64,000 nt of DNA from Anaerovibrio slackiae (GTDB lineage: Bacteria > Bacillota > Negativicutes > Selenomonadales > Selenomonadaceae): NCBI RefSeq assembly GCF_009695585.1, contig NZ_VUNR01000004.1, positions 113,264-177,263 of the forward strand, read 5' to 3'. The notes beneath the pieces were generated by a model that had not been told where the DNA came from, made no database searches, and saw only the letters and a program-made list of their open reading frames with translations. How positions within the stretch are numbered: the first letter of the stretch is position 1; each line of letters starts with the position of its first letter. Both the position numbers and the translations under genes were made by a program. This document shows positions 29,512 through 38,421 of this stretch, in pieces.

Positions 29512-29913
29512 TCACTGCTGCAATACATATCTTCTCGCCAGTATCAGCGCCGCCAGGTCATCCACCGGCTCCGGCGGCACCAGCATCCCCCTTGGCACCA
29601 GGCGGCGCCACCCGGCAGGAGGATATATGCGCCAGTATTCCTCCCGTGCCGCATCGGTGGTCCTGTACTCATCCACAACGGCCAGCTCTGTCTCCGGCAG
29701 GACAGCCCTGACACGCTGCGCCGCCTTCTTGCTGGTGGTGCCGTTGCCCATGACCAGCAGGGAAAAGCCATACTCTGCGTATAGCCGCTGCAAATGCTTC
29801 TCTAGCGCCGGTGTCGGCACTACCTGATGAAAGAGGCAGCCCCCCTTTTCATCCACTACAGCCAGGCCGCACTTGTCCCTGCCGGGATCCAGCCCGGCTG
29901 TCAGCCCCCTCAT
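29512..29913 (-). CDS. RuvC-like (YqgF-related) RNase H-fold nuclease
   Basis: 133-residue RNase H-fold protein. The N-terminal strand GLDPGRDKCGLAVVD carries the first catalytic Asp, VMGNGTTSKKA the second strand, and EPVDDLAALILAR the C-terminal acidic residues. It resembles YqgF/RuvX (16S rRNA maturation or Holliday junction resolvase) but is a divergent relative. Its start overlaps the stop of the DUF3084 gene by four bases, so the two are translationally coupled. The true substrate is unknown. Confidence 0.75.
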   Translation of the reverse strand: MRGLTAGLDPGRDKCGLAVVDEKGGCLFHQVVPTPALEKHLQRLYAEYGFSLLVMGNGTTSKKAAQRVRAVLPETELAVVDEYRTTDAAREEYWRIYPPAGWRRLVPRGMLVPPEPVDDLAALILARRYVLQQ

Positions 29914-31133
29914 GGCAAAATACCTGTCCCTGCCAGCTTCAGCTTGATGCGCAGGGGTCCTACAATATCCGTGATGCCATCAGCAAAGGCAGAAATAATA
30001 GCGCTGCCGCTGCTCTTTTGCAGCTGCCCCATCAGGCTGTAAATCTGCTCGGCATCCACCACGCCCACGGAGCCATTCACCGCATCAGGAATCATGCCGT
30101 CCGAGGTAGCCTTGTGATTTACATCGGACAGGAAGCTGGTCAGCACTGCCTCCAGCTCCGCACCGTTTGCAGGATTGAAGCTGACCTTCTTTTCCACCAG
30201 CAGATCGCCGTCCTTATATACAGTCTTGTTGGCAAAAAGCTGCAGATTGGTGGCTACCGCCTCACCCTGAATCAGGTTGCCTGCCGCCACGATGCGCACC
30301 ACGAACTCGCCCTCGTGCTCAGAAATATACTTGGCAGCCTCCTCGAACTCAGGCTGGTAAATCCAAATATCCTTCTCATTCTCCTTGGCCTCGCTGCCCA
30401 GCTTGCGGCTGACAGTATACCTTGCCATATCCAGGAGCCTGCCCATATCATTGTGAATATCATCCACGCTACGCTTGCCCTGAATAATCCCTCCTGCCAG
30501 GGTTTCCCCGGCCTGAAAGGCGATGGAGCCCTCCCGCATAATCTGGATGCCGGTAGTCAGCTCCCGGTTAATCTGATAAAGCTCGGAGTTATTCTTGCTG
30601 AGCCTTTCATTGCCCTCCTCAAGAATATTGTTGATGCGGGTCAGCTTGTCGCTTTTCTGCAAAAGTTCCTGATTATTAGCAGTCAGAAGCTGATTGGAGC
30701 TTTCCAGCCTGCCGTTGACAGCCTGCAGCTCCTCTGTCTGCACCTCCAGGCGGTTCTTCTGCTCCTCCAGCCCGGACAGCTCCTTTTTGGTATCATCCAG
30801 CTCTGACTGGATTTTATCCTGCTCAGACTTTGCCATGGCAAGCTGTGCCGAAGCCTCCGCCAGCTCGGTCTTCGCCTGCTGCATGCTGCGATTCAGCTTT
30901 TCCATGCCAAAGAGTGCCGTCCTCACATTTTCGGACATGATGCTCATGACCCCCAGGGTGGTGGTAGTAATCATCACGCCAGTCACAATCGTCACCAAAA
31001 TAGATGTATGCCTGGGGCGCAGCCCGAAGATGCTCATCTTCTTCTTGCCTACCTTGGTGCCTAGCCTGTCACCAATAAAAGCAATGGCTCCCCCCGTTAT
31101 TATCAGCACAAAAATCAGCACAACACCATACAT
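29910..31133 (-). CDS. DUF3084 family membrane-anchored coiled-coil protein
   Basis: 407 residues. Two N-terminal membrane helices (about 2-21 and 46-66) with the positively charged KVGKKKMSIFGLRPRHTS between them. A long coiled coil follows at about 75-190, rich in Q, E, L and N heptads. The globular C-terminal part is about 200 residues. It matches my memory of DUF3084, a family of unknown function. It lies between lptF/G and the RuvC-like gene. A structural or spacing role in the envelope is conceivable but not shown. Confidence 0.8.
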   Translation of the reverse strand: MYGVVLIFVLIITGGAIAFIGDRLGTKVGKKKMSIFGLRPRHTSILVTIVTGVMITTTTLGVMSIMSENVRTALFGMEKLNRSMQQAKTELAEASAQLAMAKSEQDKIQSELDDTKKELSGLEEQKNRLEVQTEELQAVNGRLESSNQLLTANNQELLQKSDKLTRINNILEEGNERLSKNNSELYQINRELTTGIQIMREGSIAFQAGETLAGGIIQGKRSVDDIHNDMGRLLDMARYTVSRKLGSEAKENEKDIWIYQPEFEEAAKYISEHEGEFVVRIVAAGNLIQGEAVATNLQLFANKTVYKDGDLLVEKKVSFNPANGAELEAVLTSFLSDVNHKATSDGMIPDAVNGSVGVVDAEQIYSLMGQLQKSSGSAIISAFADGITDIVGPLRIKLKLAGTGILP

Positions 31134-31175
31134 ATAAGAGCCACCTCTTTTTCTCTATCCGGCTACAAAAACAAC

Positions 31176-32267
31176 TTATTTTGCCATACGGCGCATCAGG
31201 TAGCCTCCGGCCAAAAGCCCGACAATATTCGGCAGCCATACCGCCAGCATCGGATTTACCATGCCTCCCTGGGCAATAGCACCTGCCATGGTCATCAGGC
31301 TATAGTAGATAAATATAATGATAATGCTCATCACAAACCCCATAGATGAGCTGTTGCGGTTCGGCTGCATGCCCAACGGCACACCTACCAGCGTAAAAAT
31401 CAGGCTGGCCATAGGGATGGTCATGCGCTGATGCAGCTCCGTCTCCAGCTTGCTTGTGTTCACATACTGGGACTTCATGATGCCAATCTGCTCACTGAGC
31501 TCCTTCATGGTCATTTCCTCAGGCTTCTTCTGCGACTGCACAATCTGCCGCGGGCTTTCATTGATAGGCAGCACCTGAGTATCAAACCGCATGGTATGCT
31601 GGCTCTTGCCATCTGCCACATCATAAATCATGCCGTTGTGCATGGTCCACATATTGTCCTTCCATTCGGCATACTCTGCGTTCTCCACATGCTTCAGCTC
31701 GCCCTGCTCAAAGGACTGCATGGCAATCCCTTCCATGGTATTGGACTCTGCCACAAACTGACGGGCGTATACCAGCTTTTCAATCTTGCCCTGCTTGATT
31801 TCCTTGATGATGATGTGCTCCTGGGACTGAGGGGACAAATTGCCCTTGATCTCATACTCCAGCACATTGCTGTATGCCTCATTGGACCAAGGCACCACAT
31901 ACTCATTGAAACCTACCGCAAAAACGCTGACAAAGGCACCCAGGACAATAGCCGGTGTGGCAATGCGGTAAAAACTGATGCCACAGGATTTCATGGCGGT
32001 AATCTCGCTGTTGCCTGACAATCTGCCGATGGTCAGCAGGCTTGCCAGCAGCATGGACATAGGAAATGTCCAGATGACCACTCCCGGCAGGCTGAGTACA
32101 AAAATCTTGATAACAGAGGTGACAGATGCGCCATACTCTGTAATATACTGTGCTATGCGGAACAATGTGCCGGAGCCGATAAACACGGCAGAAAAGGCAC
32201 AGATGCCGAAAATAAAGGTCTTGAAGACCTCTTTAAATATATACTTGTCCAGAATACGAATCCGCAT
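31176..32267 (-). CDS. LPS export permease, LptF/LptG (YjgP/YjgQ) family
   Basis: Inner-membrane component that, with LptB, extracts LPS from the inner membrane. 363 residues: three N-terminal membrane helices, a periplasmic beta-jellyroll of about 170 residues, and three C-terminal helices. The N-terminus (LDKYIFKEVFKTF) is typical. Only one gene of this family lies in the cluster, whereas proteobacteria have both lptF and lptG. Immediately downstream of lptB. Confidence 0.93.
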   Translation of the reverse strand: MRIRILDKYIFKEVFKTFIFGICAFSAVFIGSGTLFRIAQYITEYGASVTSVIKIFVLSLPGVVIWTFPMSMLLASLLTIGRLSGNSEITAMKSCGISFYRIATPAIVLGAFVSVFAVGFNEYVVPWSNEAYSNVLEYEIKGNLSPQSQEHIIIKEIKQGKIEKLVYARQFVAESNTMEGIAMQSFEQGELKHVENAEYAEWKDNMWTMHNGMIYDVADGKSQHTMRFDTQVLPINESPRQIVQSQKKPEEMTMKELSEQIGIMKSQYVNTSKLETELHQRMTIPMASLIFTLVGVPLGMQPNRNSSSMGFVMSIIIIFIYYSLMTMAGAIAQGGMVNPMLAVWLPNIVGLLAGGYLMRRMAK

Positions 32268-32278
32268 GTAATCTTCCC

Positions 32279-32998
32279 CTATAATTTAGTATTGTTGCCG
32301 ATATAGTATTTTATCGCCATCGGATCATTGAGAACGGTATCCACATCGCCCTCTACCAAAATCTTTCCTTCGTTCATTATATATGCCCTGTCCACAATAC
32401 GCAAGGTCTCAACCACGTTGTGATCCGTAATCAGGATGCCCATGCCCCTCTCCCGGAGGTAGCTGATAATGCCCTGAATATCTGCCACGGCAATGGGGTC
32501 CACACCGGCAAAAGGCTCGTCCAGCAGGATAAACTTCGGCTCCAAGGCCAGGCACCTGGCTATCTCCACCCGGCGGCGCTCACCGCCGGACAGCTCGGAA
32601 CCCAGCCGCTCCCTCACATGAGAAACATGAAATTCCTCCAAAAGGTCGGCAATCTTCTGCTTTTTTGCCCCATTATCCATGTCCACATATTCCAGGATGG
32701 ACATGATATTTTCCTCCACCGTAAGGTTGCGGAAAATCGACGCCTCCTGGGCCAGATAGCTGATGCCCAGCCTGGCTCTCTTGTACATAGGCATGCCGCC
32801 GATGTCTATATCGGAAATCAGCACCTGCCCGGAGCTGGGCCGCTCAAGGCCTACAATCATGTAAAAGGTAGTGGTCTTGCCGGCACCATTTGCCCCCAGC
32901 AGCCCCACAATCTCCCCCTTTTCCACACGCAGGGATACACCATCTACTACATTGCGCCGCTTAAAGGTTTTAACTAAATTTTTTACTTCAATATGCAC
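32279..32998 (-). CDS. lptB: LPS export ABC transporter ATP-binding protein
   Basis: ATPase driving LPS export. 239 residues. Walker [10 protein letters not shown] at 35-43, signature [15 protein letters not shown], Walker [13 protein letters not shown]. The start is GTG at 32998 with GGAGGAA upstream. Order lptC-lptA-lptB-lptF/G matches their functional chain. Confidence 0.96.
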   Translation of the reverse strand: MHIEVKNLVKTFKRRNVVDGVSLRVEKGEIVGLLGANGAGKTTTFYMIVGLERPSSGQVLISDIDIGGMPMYKRARLGISYLAQEASIFRNLTVEENIMSILEYVDMDNGAKKQKIADLLEEFHVSHVRERLGSELSGGERRRVEIARCLALEPKFILLDEPFAGVDPIAVADIQGIISYLRERGMGILITDHNVVETLRIVDRAYIMNEGKILVEGDVDTVLNDPMAIKYYIGNNTKL

Positions 32999-33035
32999 CT
33001 GGCAATTCCTCCAAACCTTCTCTATCTAAGCAACC

Positions 33036-33731
33036 TTACTCAGTGACCGTTGCCTTGCCGTCCTTGGCCATCAATATGGTCAACGTATTGCTCTTTAAAG
33101 TGTTATTGTACTGTACCGCCCAGGCATTGCCCGTCAGCACTGCCTTACCCTGGTCCAGGCCATAATAATTCAGCAGATCTCCGCCTGCCTCCATGTCGTT
33201 AGGCGGACTGATGACATGGGCATTGCCCCTGCCAATCAGGTGCTCCTCCTTCAGGTAGCCCTCCATCTCATCAGCGGTGAAGCTGCCATCCTTGGAGGTA
33301 ATCACCCCCCGCTCCTTGATCAGCACATAATCCTGTGGCTGAAAATACTCCACTATAGGACCGCTGAAGGTCTTGTCCTCCATGGTACCATGTACATCAC
33401 CCGTAGCCGTCATGTGCTGCTGGGCATCAGTTATCATCTTGTGACAGGTAACTCGCATACTCTTGCTTGGCTGAACGGCAATCACATTGCCCTCTACCCT
33501 GCCTTCCTTGGTCTTGGAGTTGTACTCCGCCTCCTGGCCGGTGACTTTCATATCTCCCCGTACCATCAGCACGTCACCCTTGGCGGTTACGATGCCTGTC
33601 TGCATGTCGTACTCCACCGTATCAGCATCCAGTGATGCCGGCTCATCTGCCGCAAACAGGGTTCCTGCTGCCAGCAGCGTAGAAAAGCCTGCAATGGCAA
33701 GCGCCCTTGCAAAATGTTTTTTCTTTATCAT
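33036..33731 (-). CDS. lptA: LptA/OstA-like periplasmic LPS-bridge protein
   Basis: Signal peptide (cleavage probably after TLFAA near residue 28) followed by a beta-jellyroll (OstA fold) with the start LDADTVEYDMQTGIVTAKGDV. 231 residues, somewhat longer than E. coli LptA. It would link inner-membrane LptC to outer-membrane LptD, which is not in this window. Overlaps lptC by four bases. Confidence 0.88.
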   Translation of the reverse strand: MIKKKHFARALAIAGFSTLLAAGTLFAADEPASLDADTVEYDMQTGIVTAKGDVLMVRGDMKVTGQEAEYNSKTKEGRVEGNVIAVQPSKSMRVTCHKMITDAQQHMTATGDVHGTMEDKTFSGPIVEYFQPQDYVLIKERGVITSKDGSFTADEMEGYLKEEHLIGRGNAHVISPPNDMEAGGDLLNYYGLDQGKAVLTGNAWAVQYNNTLKSNTLTILMAKDGKATVTE

Positions 33732-34279
33732 TTCTTATTCCCCTTTTCCAGATGGGCATGACCTGTAATCTTAAATTTATTGAATCCATCCTTAGATTCA
33801 ATACGGTCTCCGGCAGCCTTTACAGCATCCAAGTCCCGCTGCAGCTCCGCATTGCCGATCAGGGCAATCTTTTCCTCAGCCGCCCTCCATTCCGCCTTAT
33901 CGCACTTCATATGGGCACCATCAGTGCTGTCACCCTTGATGCCGCCCTCGGCCGTCAGGAACTTTTCCTTTGCCTTGTAATTCGCCTTGGGCGCTGTCAG
34001 GTGAATGGTCCTGCCATCCTCAGTATAAAACTTGGCATCAAGATTATCAATCACTGCATCCTGGGTATCAATATCCACTTCCATGGATTCCGCTGTCAGC
34101 TCCCACAGCTTCCTGCCATCCTTTTCCTCTACAATGGTATTGCCGTTGTAGGTCATGACGCGCTTTTCCAGTGGAGGAGCGTCCTTTACCCTGTCAGGTA
34201 CGGACTGCACCGTCCAAATGCACATTGCCGCCAGCAGCACCAGCACAACGCCAATTAATATTTTTTTATTTCTGGTCAT
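33728..34279 (-). CDS. lptC: LptC-like membrane-anchored LPS export protein
   Basis: Single N-terminal membrane helix (KILIGVVLVLLAAM), then a jellyroll domain with DTQDAVIDNLDAKFYTEDGRT-like strands; 183 residues. The position between the acyltransferase gene (14-base overlap) and lptA supports the call. Confidence 0.85.
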   Translation of the reverse strand: MTRNKKILIGVVLVLLAAMCIWTVQSVPDRVKDAPPLEKRVMTYNGNTIVEEKDGRKLWELTAESMEVDIDTQDAVIDNLDAKFYTEDGRTIHLTAPKANYKAKEKFLTAEGGIKGDSTDGAHMKCDKAEWRAAEEKIALIGNAELQRDLDAVKAAGDRIESKDGFNKFKITGHAHLEKGNKK

Positions 34280-35186
34280 TTGCTGTTACCTCTGTCTTTA
34301 CTGTATGATGCTTGATTTTCTGCTGTTCCGGCTTGGTGTTCCAGCGCTTCTGGAACCACAGCCACTGGGTAGGATTGTCCAAAATCTTCTTCTCAAGAAT
34401 CTTGGTCATCTTGTAGGTCAAATCAAACAAATCCTTGTCCGAGTCACCGGTATCCTCATAGCGGAGGATTTCCCCGATTTCCACCTTGTGGTGCCCATCC
34501 GGCTGGCGGATAATAAAGGCCGGCACCACCGGCGAATTGAACTTCTTCGCAAACACTGCCGCCCCCATAGGGGTTGAAGCAGTCTTGCCCAAAAACTCAA
34601 TAAATGCGCCCCCCGGCCCTGCATCCTGATCTGCCAGAAAGCCGAGAATCTTGCCCTTCTTCAACGCCTTGGCAGCCGACAAGAGCTCACTGGTTCCCCG
34701 AGAGAAAATCTCCACATTTATACGGGAACGCAGCTCGTCCAGGGCATGGGTATAATCCATGTTAGGCTGCGGCTTGGCAATAGCCGTTACCGGCATATCA
34801 TTCATGGTAAAGGAGGCGGAGAGCCACTCCCAGTTGCCTACATGGCCGGTGAGCACCACCACGCCCCGCTTTTCCGCCAGCGCCTGCTCCATGATTTCCA
34901 GATGGTCTATCTCTATGTATTTGGAAAAATTCTCCTTGTTCAGGGCAGGCATGTAGAGAACCTCCATAAAATTGCGCCCCATGTTGATAAAGGACAGGCG
35001 CACCAGCTTCTCTGCTTCCTCCTGCGAAATCTTCAATGACTCCCGCATCTGCCTGATGGCGAGATTGCGCTGCTTTTTGATGAGCCTGTAATACAGTATG
35101 CCCAGCCCCTTGCCCATAGCCAGCAGCCAGCTATGGGGCAGCCTGCACGCTACCCAGCTCATTAGCATAAGTAAATTATATACCAT
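34266..35186 (-). CDS. lpxL: Kdo-lipid A acyltransferase (LpxL/HtrB family)
   Basis: Adds a secondary acyl chain to lipid A at the inner membrane. About 306 residues. N-terminal hydrophobic anchor, catalytic HX4E in TGHVGNWE, and the LGFLADQDAG block. The ATG at 35186 follows GGGGGAG closely; the frame extends to 35216 without a better site. One of two members of this family in the cluster; which acyl position it serves cannot be told. Confidence 0.88.
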   Translation of the reverse strand: MVYNLLMLMSWVACRLPHSWLLAMGKGLGILYYRLIKKQRNLAIRQMRESLKISQEEAEKLVRLSFINMGRNFMEVLYMPALNKENFSKYIEIDHLEIMEQALAEKRGVVVLTGHVGNWEWLSASFTMNDMPVTAIAKPQPNMDYTHALDELRSRINVEIFSRGTSELLSAAKALKKGKILGFLADQDAGPGGAFIEFLGKTASTPMGAAVFAKKFNSPVVPAFIIRQPDGHHKVEIGEILRYEDTGDSDKDLFDLTYKMTKILEKKILDNPTQWLWFQKRWNTKPEQQKIKHHTVKTEVTANDQK

Positions 35187-35250
35187 TATACTCCCCCGCA
35201 ACAAATTATGCTGCAAAATTTATGCCGCTGGCACCCTGCTCCTGGCAAAA

Positions 35251-35811
35251 TTACTGCCCATATGCCGGGGCCAGCTTAGTCCCTGCAAAGGCATCCACCA
35301 GTGTCTGCCACTTGCCCTGGGATTTGAGCACCAGCTCCGCAATATCACGAACTGCACCGTTGCCGCCATTGCAGCCGGAAATCACATGGGAAACATACTT
35401 CACCTCCGGCTGGGCATCCGCCGTACAGCATGCCAGCCCCGCCCGCATCAGAAGGGACAGGTCATTCAGGTCATCACCGATATAGGCAATATCCCTGTCA
35501 GCCAGCTGCATCTCATCCTTCATCTGCATCCATGCTTCCCGCTTGTCCTGGCAGCCCTGCCACACATGGCTTATCTTCAGCTCTGCAGCCCTGCGCTCAA
35601 CGATTGTTGATTTCCTGCCGGTGATGATGGCAGTTGCCACCCCGGCAGTATGCAGCATGGAAATCCCCATGCCGTCCTTGACAGAAAACTCCTTCATGGC
35701 TTCCCCATCAGGCCCTATGTATATCCTGCCATCAGTCAGGGTTCCATCTACATCCATGACTACCAGCTTGATTCTGGCAGCCCTTACCAACGCATCTGCC
35801 CTGTACTCCAT
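35251..35811 (-). CDS. kdsC: 3-deoxy-D-manno-octulosonate 8-phosphate phosphatase
   Basis: HAD-family phosphatase giving free Kdo. 186 residues. Nucleophile motif DVDGTLTDG near 20-28, TGRKS motif II, and GDDLNDL as motif IV. The cap is minimal, as in tetrameric KdsC. Confidence 0.95.
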   Translation of the reverse strand: MEYRADALVRAARIKLVVMDVDGTLTDGRIYIGPDGEAMKEFSVKDGMGISMLHTAGVATAIITGRKSTIVERRAAELKISHVWQGCQDKREAWMQMKDEMQLADRDIAYIGDDLNDLSLLMRAGLACCTADAQPEVKYVSHVISGCNGGNGAVRDIAELVLKSQGKWQTLVDAFAGTKLAPAYGQ

Positions 35812-35843
35812 TTACGACATCTCCTTCGAATACTCCGGATACC

Positions 35844-36812
35844 TCAGACAACACCCTGTCTCAGCAAATCAGTCAGATGGACAATGCCCACAGGCTTATT
35901 GTCCTCGTCAATAACAGGCAGCACCGTAATAGGGCGCGGCTTGTGCTTTTCCATGATGGAAAGTGCTTCTGCCGCCAGTTTCTCCCGGGTAATGGTCTGC
36001 GGATTTTTCGTCATCATATTCTCCACTGCCTCGTTCAGGAACTGGCTGCCCTTGGCAAGGCCACGGCGGATATCGCCATCCGTCACCAGGCCGATAAATT
36101 CGCCATTATCATTAACCACAGAGGTAGCTCCCAGCCCCTTGTCCGTCATCATGAACAGTGCCTCCTGAGCCGTATGGCCGCTGTGAATGATAGGGTTGTC
36201 CTCGCCGCTGTGCATCACGTTCTCCACTGTCAGCAAAAGCTTCCTGCCCAAAGAGCCCCCCGGATGGAACAAGGCAAAATCCTGCTTGGTAAAATTCCTG
36301 GCCTCCAGCAGAGCCACCGTGATGGCATCCCCCATGGCAAGGGTGGCAGTAGTGCTGGCAGTAGGTGCCAGTCCCAAAGGGCAGGCCTCACGCTCCACGC
36401 CGATATCCACAAAAAAATCTGCATTCCTGCCCAGGGAGGACTCCCTGCGGCCGCTCATAGCGATAATCTTCGCCCCGATGCGCTTGATAATGGGCAGAAT
36501 GTTGACAATCTCCGTGCTTTCGCCGCTGTTGGAAATAGCGATTACCACATCATCCGCCGTCACCATGCCCAAATCACCGTGAAATGCCTCTGCCGGATGC
36601 ATGAAAAATGCCGGCGTGCCGGTGCTGGCAAGGCTGGCCGCAATCTTCCTGCCGATGTGGCCGGACTTGCCCATGCCGGTAACAACCACTCTGGCATGGC
36701 AGTCCAAAATACACTTTACCGCTGCCTCAAACTCCCCGTCAATCCTCTCAATCAGGCGGGTAACAGAAGCTGCCTCTATCTTCAAGGTTTCAATAGCCGA
36801 ATCTTTAATCAT
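35844..36812 (-). CDS. kdsD: D-arabinose-5-phosphate isomerase (KdsD/KpsF)
   Basis: Makes arabinose 5-phosphate, the Kdo precursor. SIS domain (GMGKSGHIGRKIAASLASTG and HPAEAFHGDLGM) followed by two CBS domains; about 322 residues. ATG at 36812 with AGGGG upstream; an in-frame GTG at 36824 is an alternative. Upstream of kdsC in the same operon. Confidence 0.95.
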   Translation of the reverse strand: MIKDSAIETLKIEAASVTRLIERIDGEFEAAVKCILDCHARVVVTGMGKSGHIGRKIAASLASTGTPAFFMHPAEAFHGDLGMVTADDVVIAISNSGESTEIVNILPIIKRIGAKIIAMSGRRESSLGRNADFFVDIGVEREACPLGLAPTASTTATLAMGDAITVALLEARNFTKQDFALFHPGGSLGRKLLLTVENVMHSGEDNPIIHSGHTAQEALFMMTDKGLGATSVVNDNGEFIGLVTDGDIRRGLAKGSQFLNEAVENMMTKNPQTITREKLAAEALSIMEKHKPRPITVLPVIDEDNKPVGIVHLTDLLRQGVV

Positions 36813-36836
36813 TGTACCCCTCACCTTGTATCATAC

Positions 36837-37664
36837 TCAGCTCAAATGCTTGCGGACAACCTCATGGATGGCAATGGCATCCTTCAAAAGATCCTCCAGC
36901 TTATCAAGATAAACCATGTTCGGCCCGTCGCAGAGAGCCTCCTCCGGGTTGTCATGCACTTCCATAAAGAGTGCATCCACCCCGGCGCCTACGGCAGCCC
37001 TAACAAGGTTCGGCACGAACTCCCGGTTCCCGGCAGAGCAGGTACCGGCACCACCCGGCAGCTGCACGCTATGGGTGCCGTCAAATACTACAGGATAGCC
37101 AAAGGAGCGCATGATAGGGAAGGTACGCATATCCACCACCAGATTGTTGTACCCGAAGGTAGCGCCACGCTCCGTCAAAAGAATCTGAGAGCATCCACCC
37201 TCATGGAGCTTATCCACCACATTCCGCATATCCCCGGGTGCCATGAACTGCCCCTTCTTCACATTGACCACGCAGCCGCTCTGGGCAGCCGCATACAGAA
37301 GGTCGGTCTGACGGCACAGAAAAGCAGGAATCTGGATAATATCCGCCACCTTGGACACAGGCTTGATCTGCTCCTCGGTGTGCACATCGGTAACAATCGG
37401 CACCTGCAGCTCATCCTTGATGGTCTTGAGCATTTCCAGTCCCTTTTTCAGCCCCGGTCCCCGGAAGCCATTAAAAGAGGAACGATTTGCCTTGTCAAAG
37501 GAAGCCTTGAACACATATGGCATCCCCAGACGCCCGGTAATCTCCTTGATAGTACGGCCAATCAGAAGGCAGCGCTCCAGCCCCTCCAGCACGCAAGGCC
37601 CTGCTAAAAGAGCCAGCGGCTGGCCATTGCCAATCGAAAAATTCCCTACCTGAACAGTATTCAT
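36837..37664 (-). CDS. kdsA: Kdo-8-phosphate synthase
   Basis: Condenses arabinose 5-phosphate with phosphoenolpyruvate. 275 residues. Family blocks: LLAGPCVLEG near 18-27, FKASFDKANRSS, and FDGTHSVQLPGG. In the middle of the Kdo gene block kdsB-kdsA-kdsD-kdsC. Confidence 0.97.
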   Translation of the reverse strand: MNTVQVGNFSIGNGQPLALLAGPCVLEGLERCLLIGRTIKEITGRLGMPYVFKASFDKANRSSFNGFRGPGLKKGLEMLKTIKDELQVPIVTDVHTEEQIKPVSKVADIIQIPAFLCRQTDLLYAAAQSGCVVNVKKGQFMAPGDMRNVVDKLHEGGCSQILLTERGATFGYNNLVVDMRTFPIMRSFGYPVVFDGTHSVQLPGGAGTCSAGNREFVPNLVRAAVGAGVDALFMEVHDNPEEALCDGPNMVYLDKLEDLLKDAIAIHEVVRKHLS

Positions 37665-37689
37665 ATTTCTACCACCTTTCCAAAAGCCG

Positions 37690-38421
37690 TTAAAGGCGTT
37701 CCTCGTACAACCTGTTTACCTCTGCCAAATCCTCAGGCGTATCCACGCCTACAAACCTGAAATCAGTGGCAATAACCTTGATTTTGTAACCGTTTTCCAA
37801 TGCCCTGAGCTGCTCCAGGGACTCCGTCTGCTCCAGGGCAGTGGGCTCCATCCTGGCATACTGCAGGAGAAAATCTCGCCGGTAGGCATAGATGCCGATG
37901 TGCTTATAGACAGTCACACCGGTATTCTCCCTTGGGTATGGCAGCAGAGAACGGGAAAAATACAGGGCATAGCCCTCTTTATCTGTAACCACCTTCACAT
38001 TGTTGGGGTTCCTCATCTCATTTTCATCAGTCATAGGAGACTTGACCGTAGCCATCTGCAGCTCCGGCTCCTCCTCAAAGGCAACCGCCAGGGCATCAAT
38101 CAGATCAGGCTCAATCAATGGCTCATCACCCTGCACGTTGATAATCAGCTCCGCCTCAGGGTGGGCCGCCGCCACCTCTGCCAGCCGGTCCGTGCCGGTA
38201 GAGTGATCCTTTGCCGTCATCATGGCCTTGCCGCCATGGGAGACTACAGCTTCGTATACACGCTCATCATCCACAGCTGCAATCACCCCGGAAAGGCGTT
38301 TTGCCCTGGATGCCTGCTCATAAACCCTGACAATCATAGGCTTGCCAGCTATATCAGCCAGTGGCTTACCAGGCAGCCTGGTAGAAGCATATCTGGCCGG
38401 AATTACACACAATGTATTCAT
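37690..38421 (-). CDS. kdsB: CMP-Kdo synthetase
   Basis: Activates Kdo with CTP. 243 residues. Nucleotide-binding start VIPARYASTRLPGKPLADI, the metal-binding NVQGDEPLI, and the C-terminal GVDTPEDL. It overlaps the waaA-lpxK fusion by four bases, so the donor sugar-nucleotide and its transferase are co-translated. Confidence 0.97.
   Translation of the reverse strand: MNTLCVIPARYASTRLPGKPLADIAGKPMIVRVYEQASRAKRLSGVIAAVDDERVYEAVVSHGGKAMMTAKDHSTGTDRLAEVAAAHPEAELIINVQGDEPLIEPDLIDALAVAFEEEPELQMATVKSPMTDENEMRNPNNVKVVTDKEGYALYFSRSLLPYPRENTGVTVYKHIGIYAYRRDFLLQYARMEPTALEQTESLEQLRALENGYKIKVIATDFRFVGVDTPEDLAEVNRLYEERL

Noticed and set aside
35877..37607. 576-codon ORF spanning kdsD and kdsA in reverse
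   Set aside because: Crosses two well-supported genes and has an His/Gln-rich composition typical of antisense frames.
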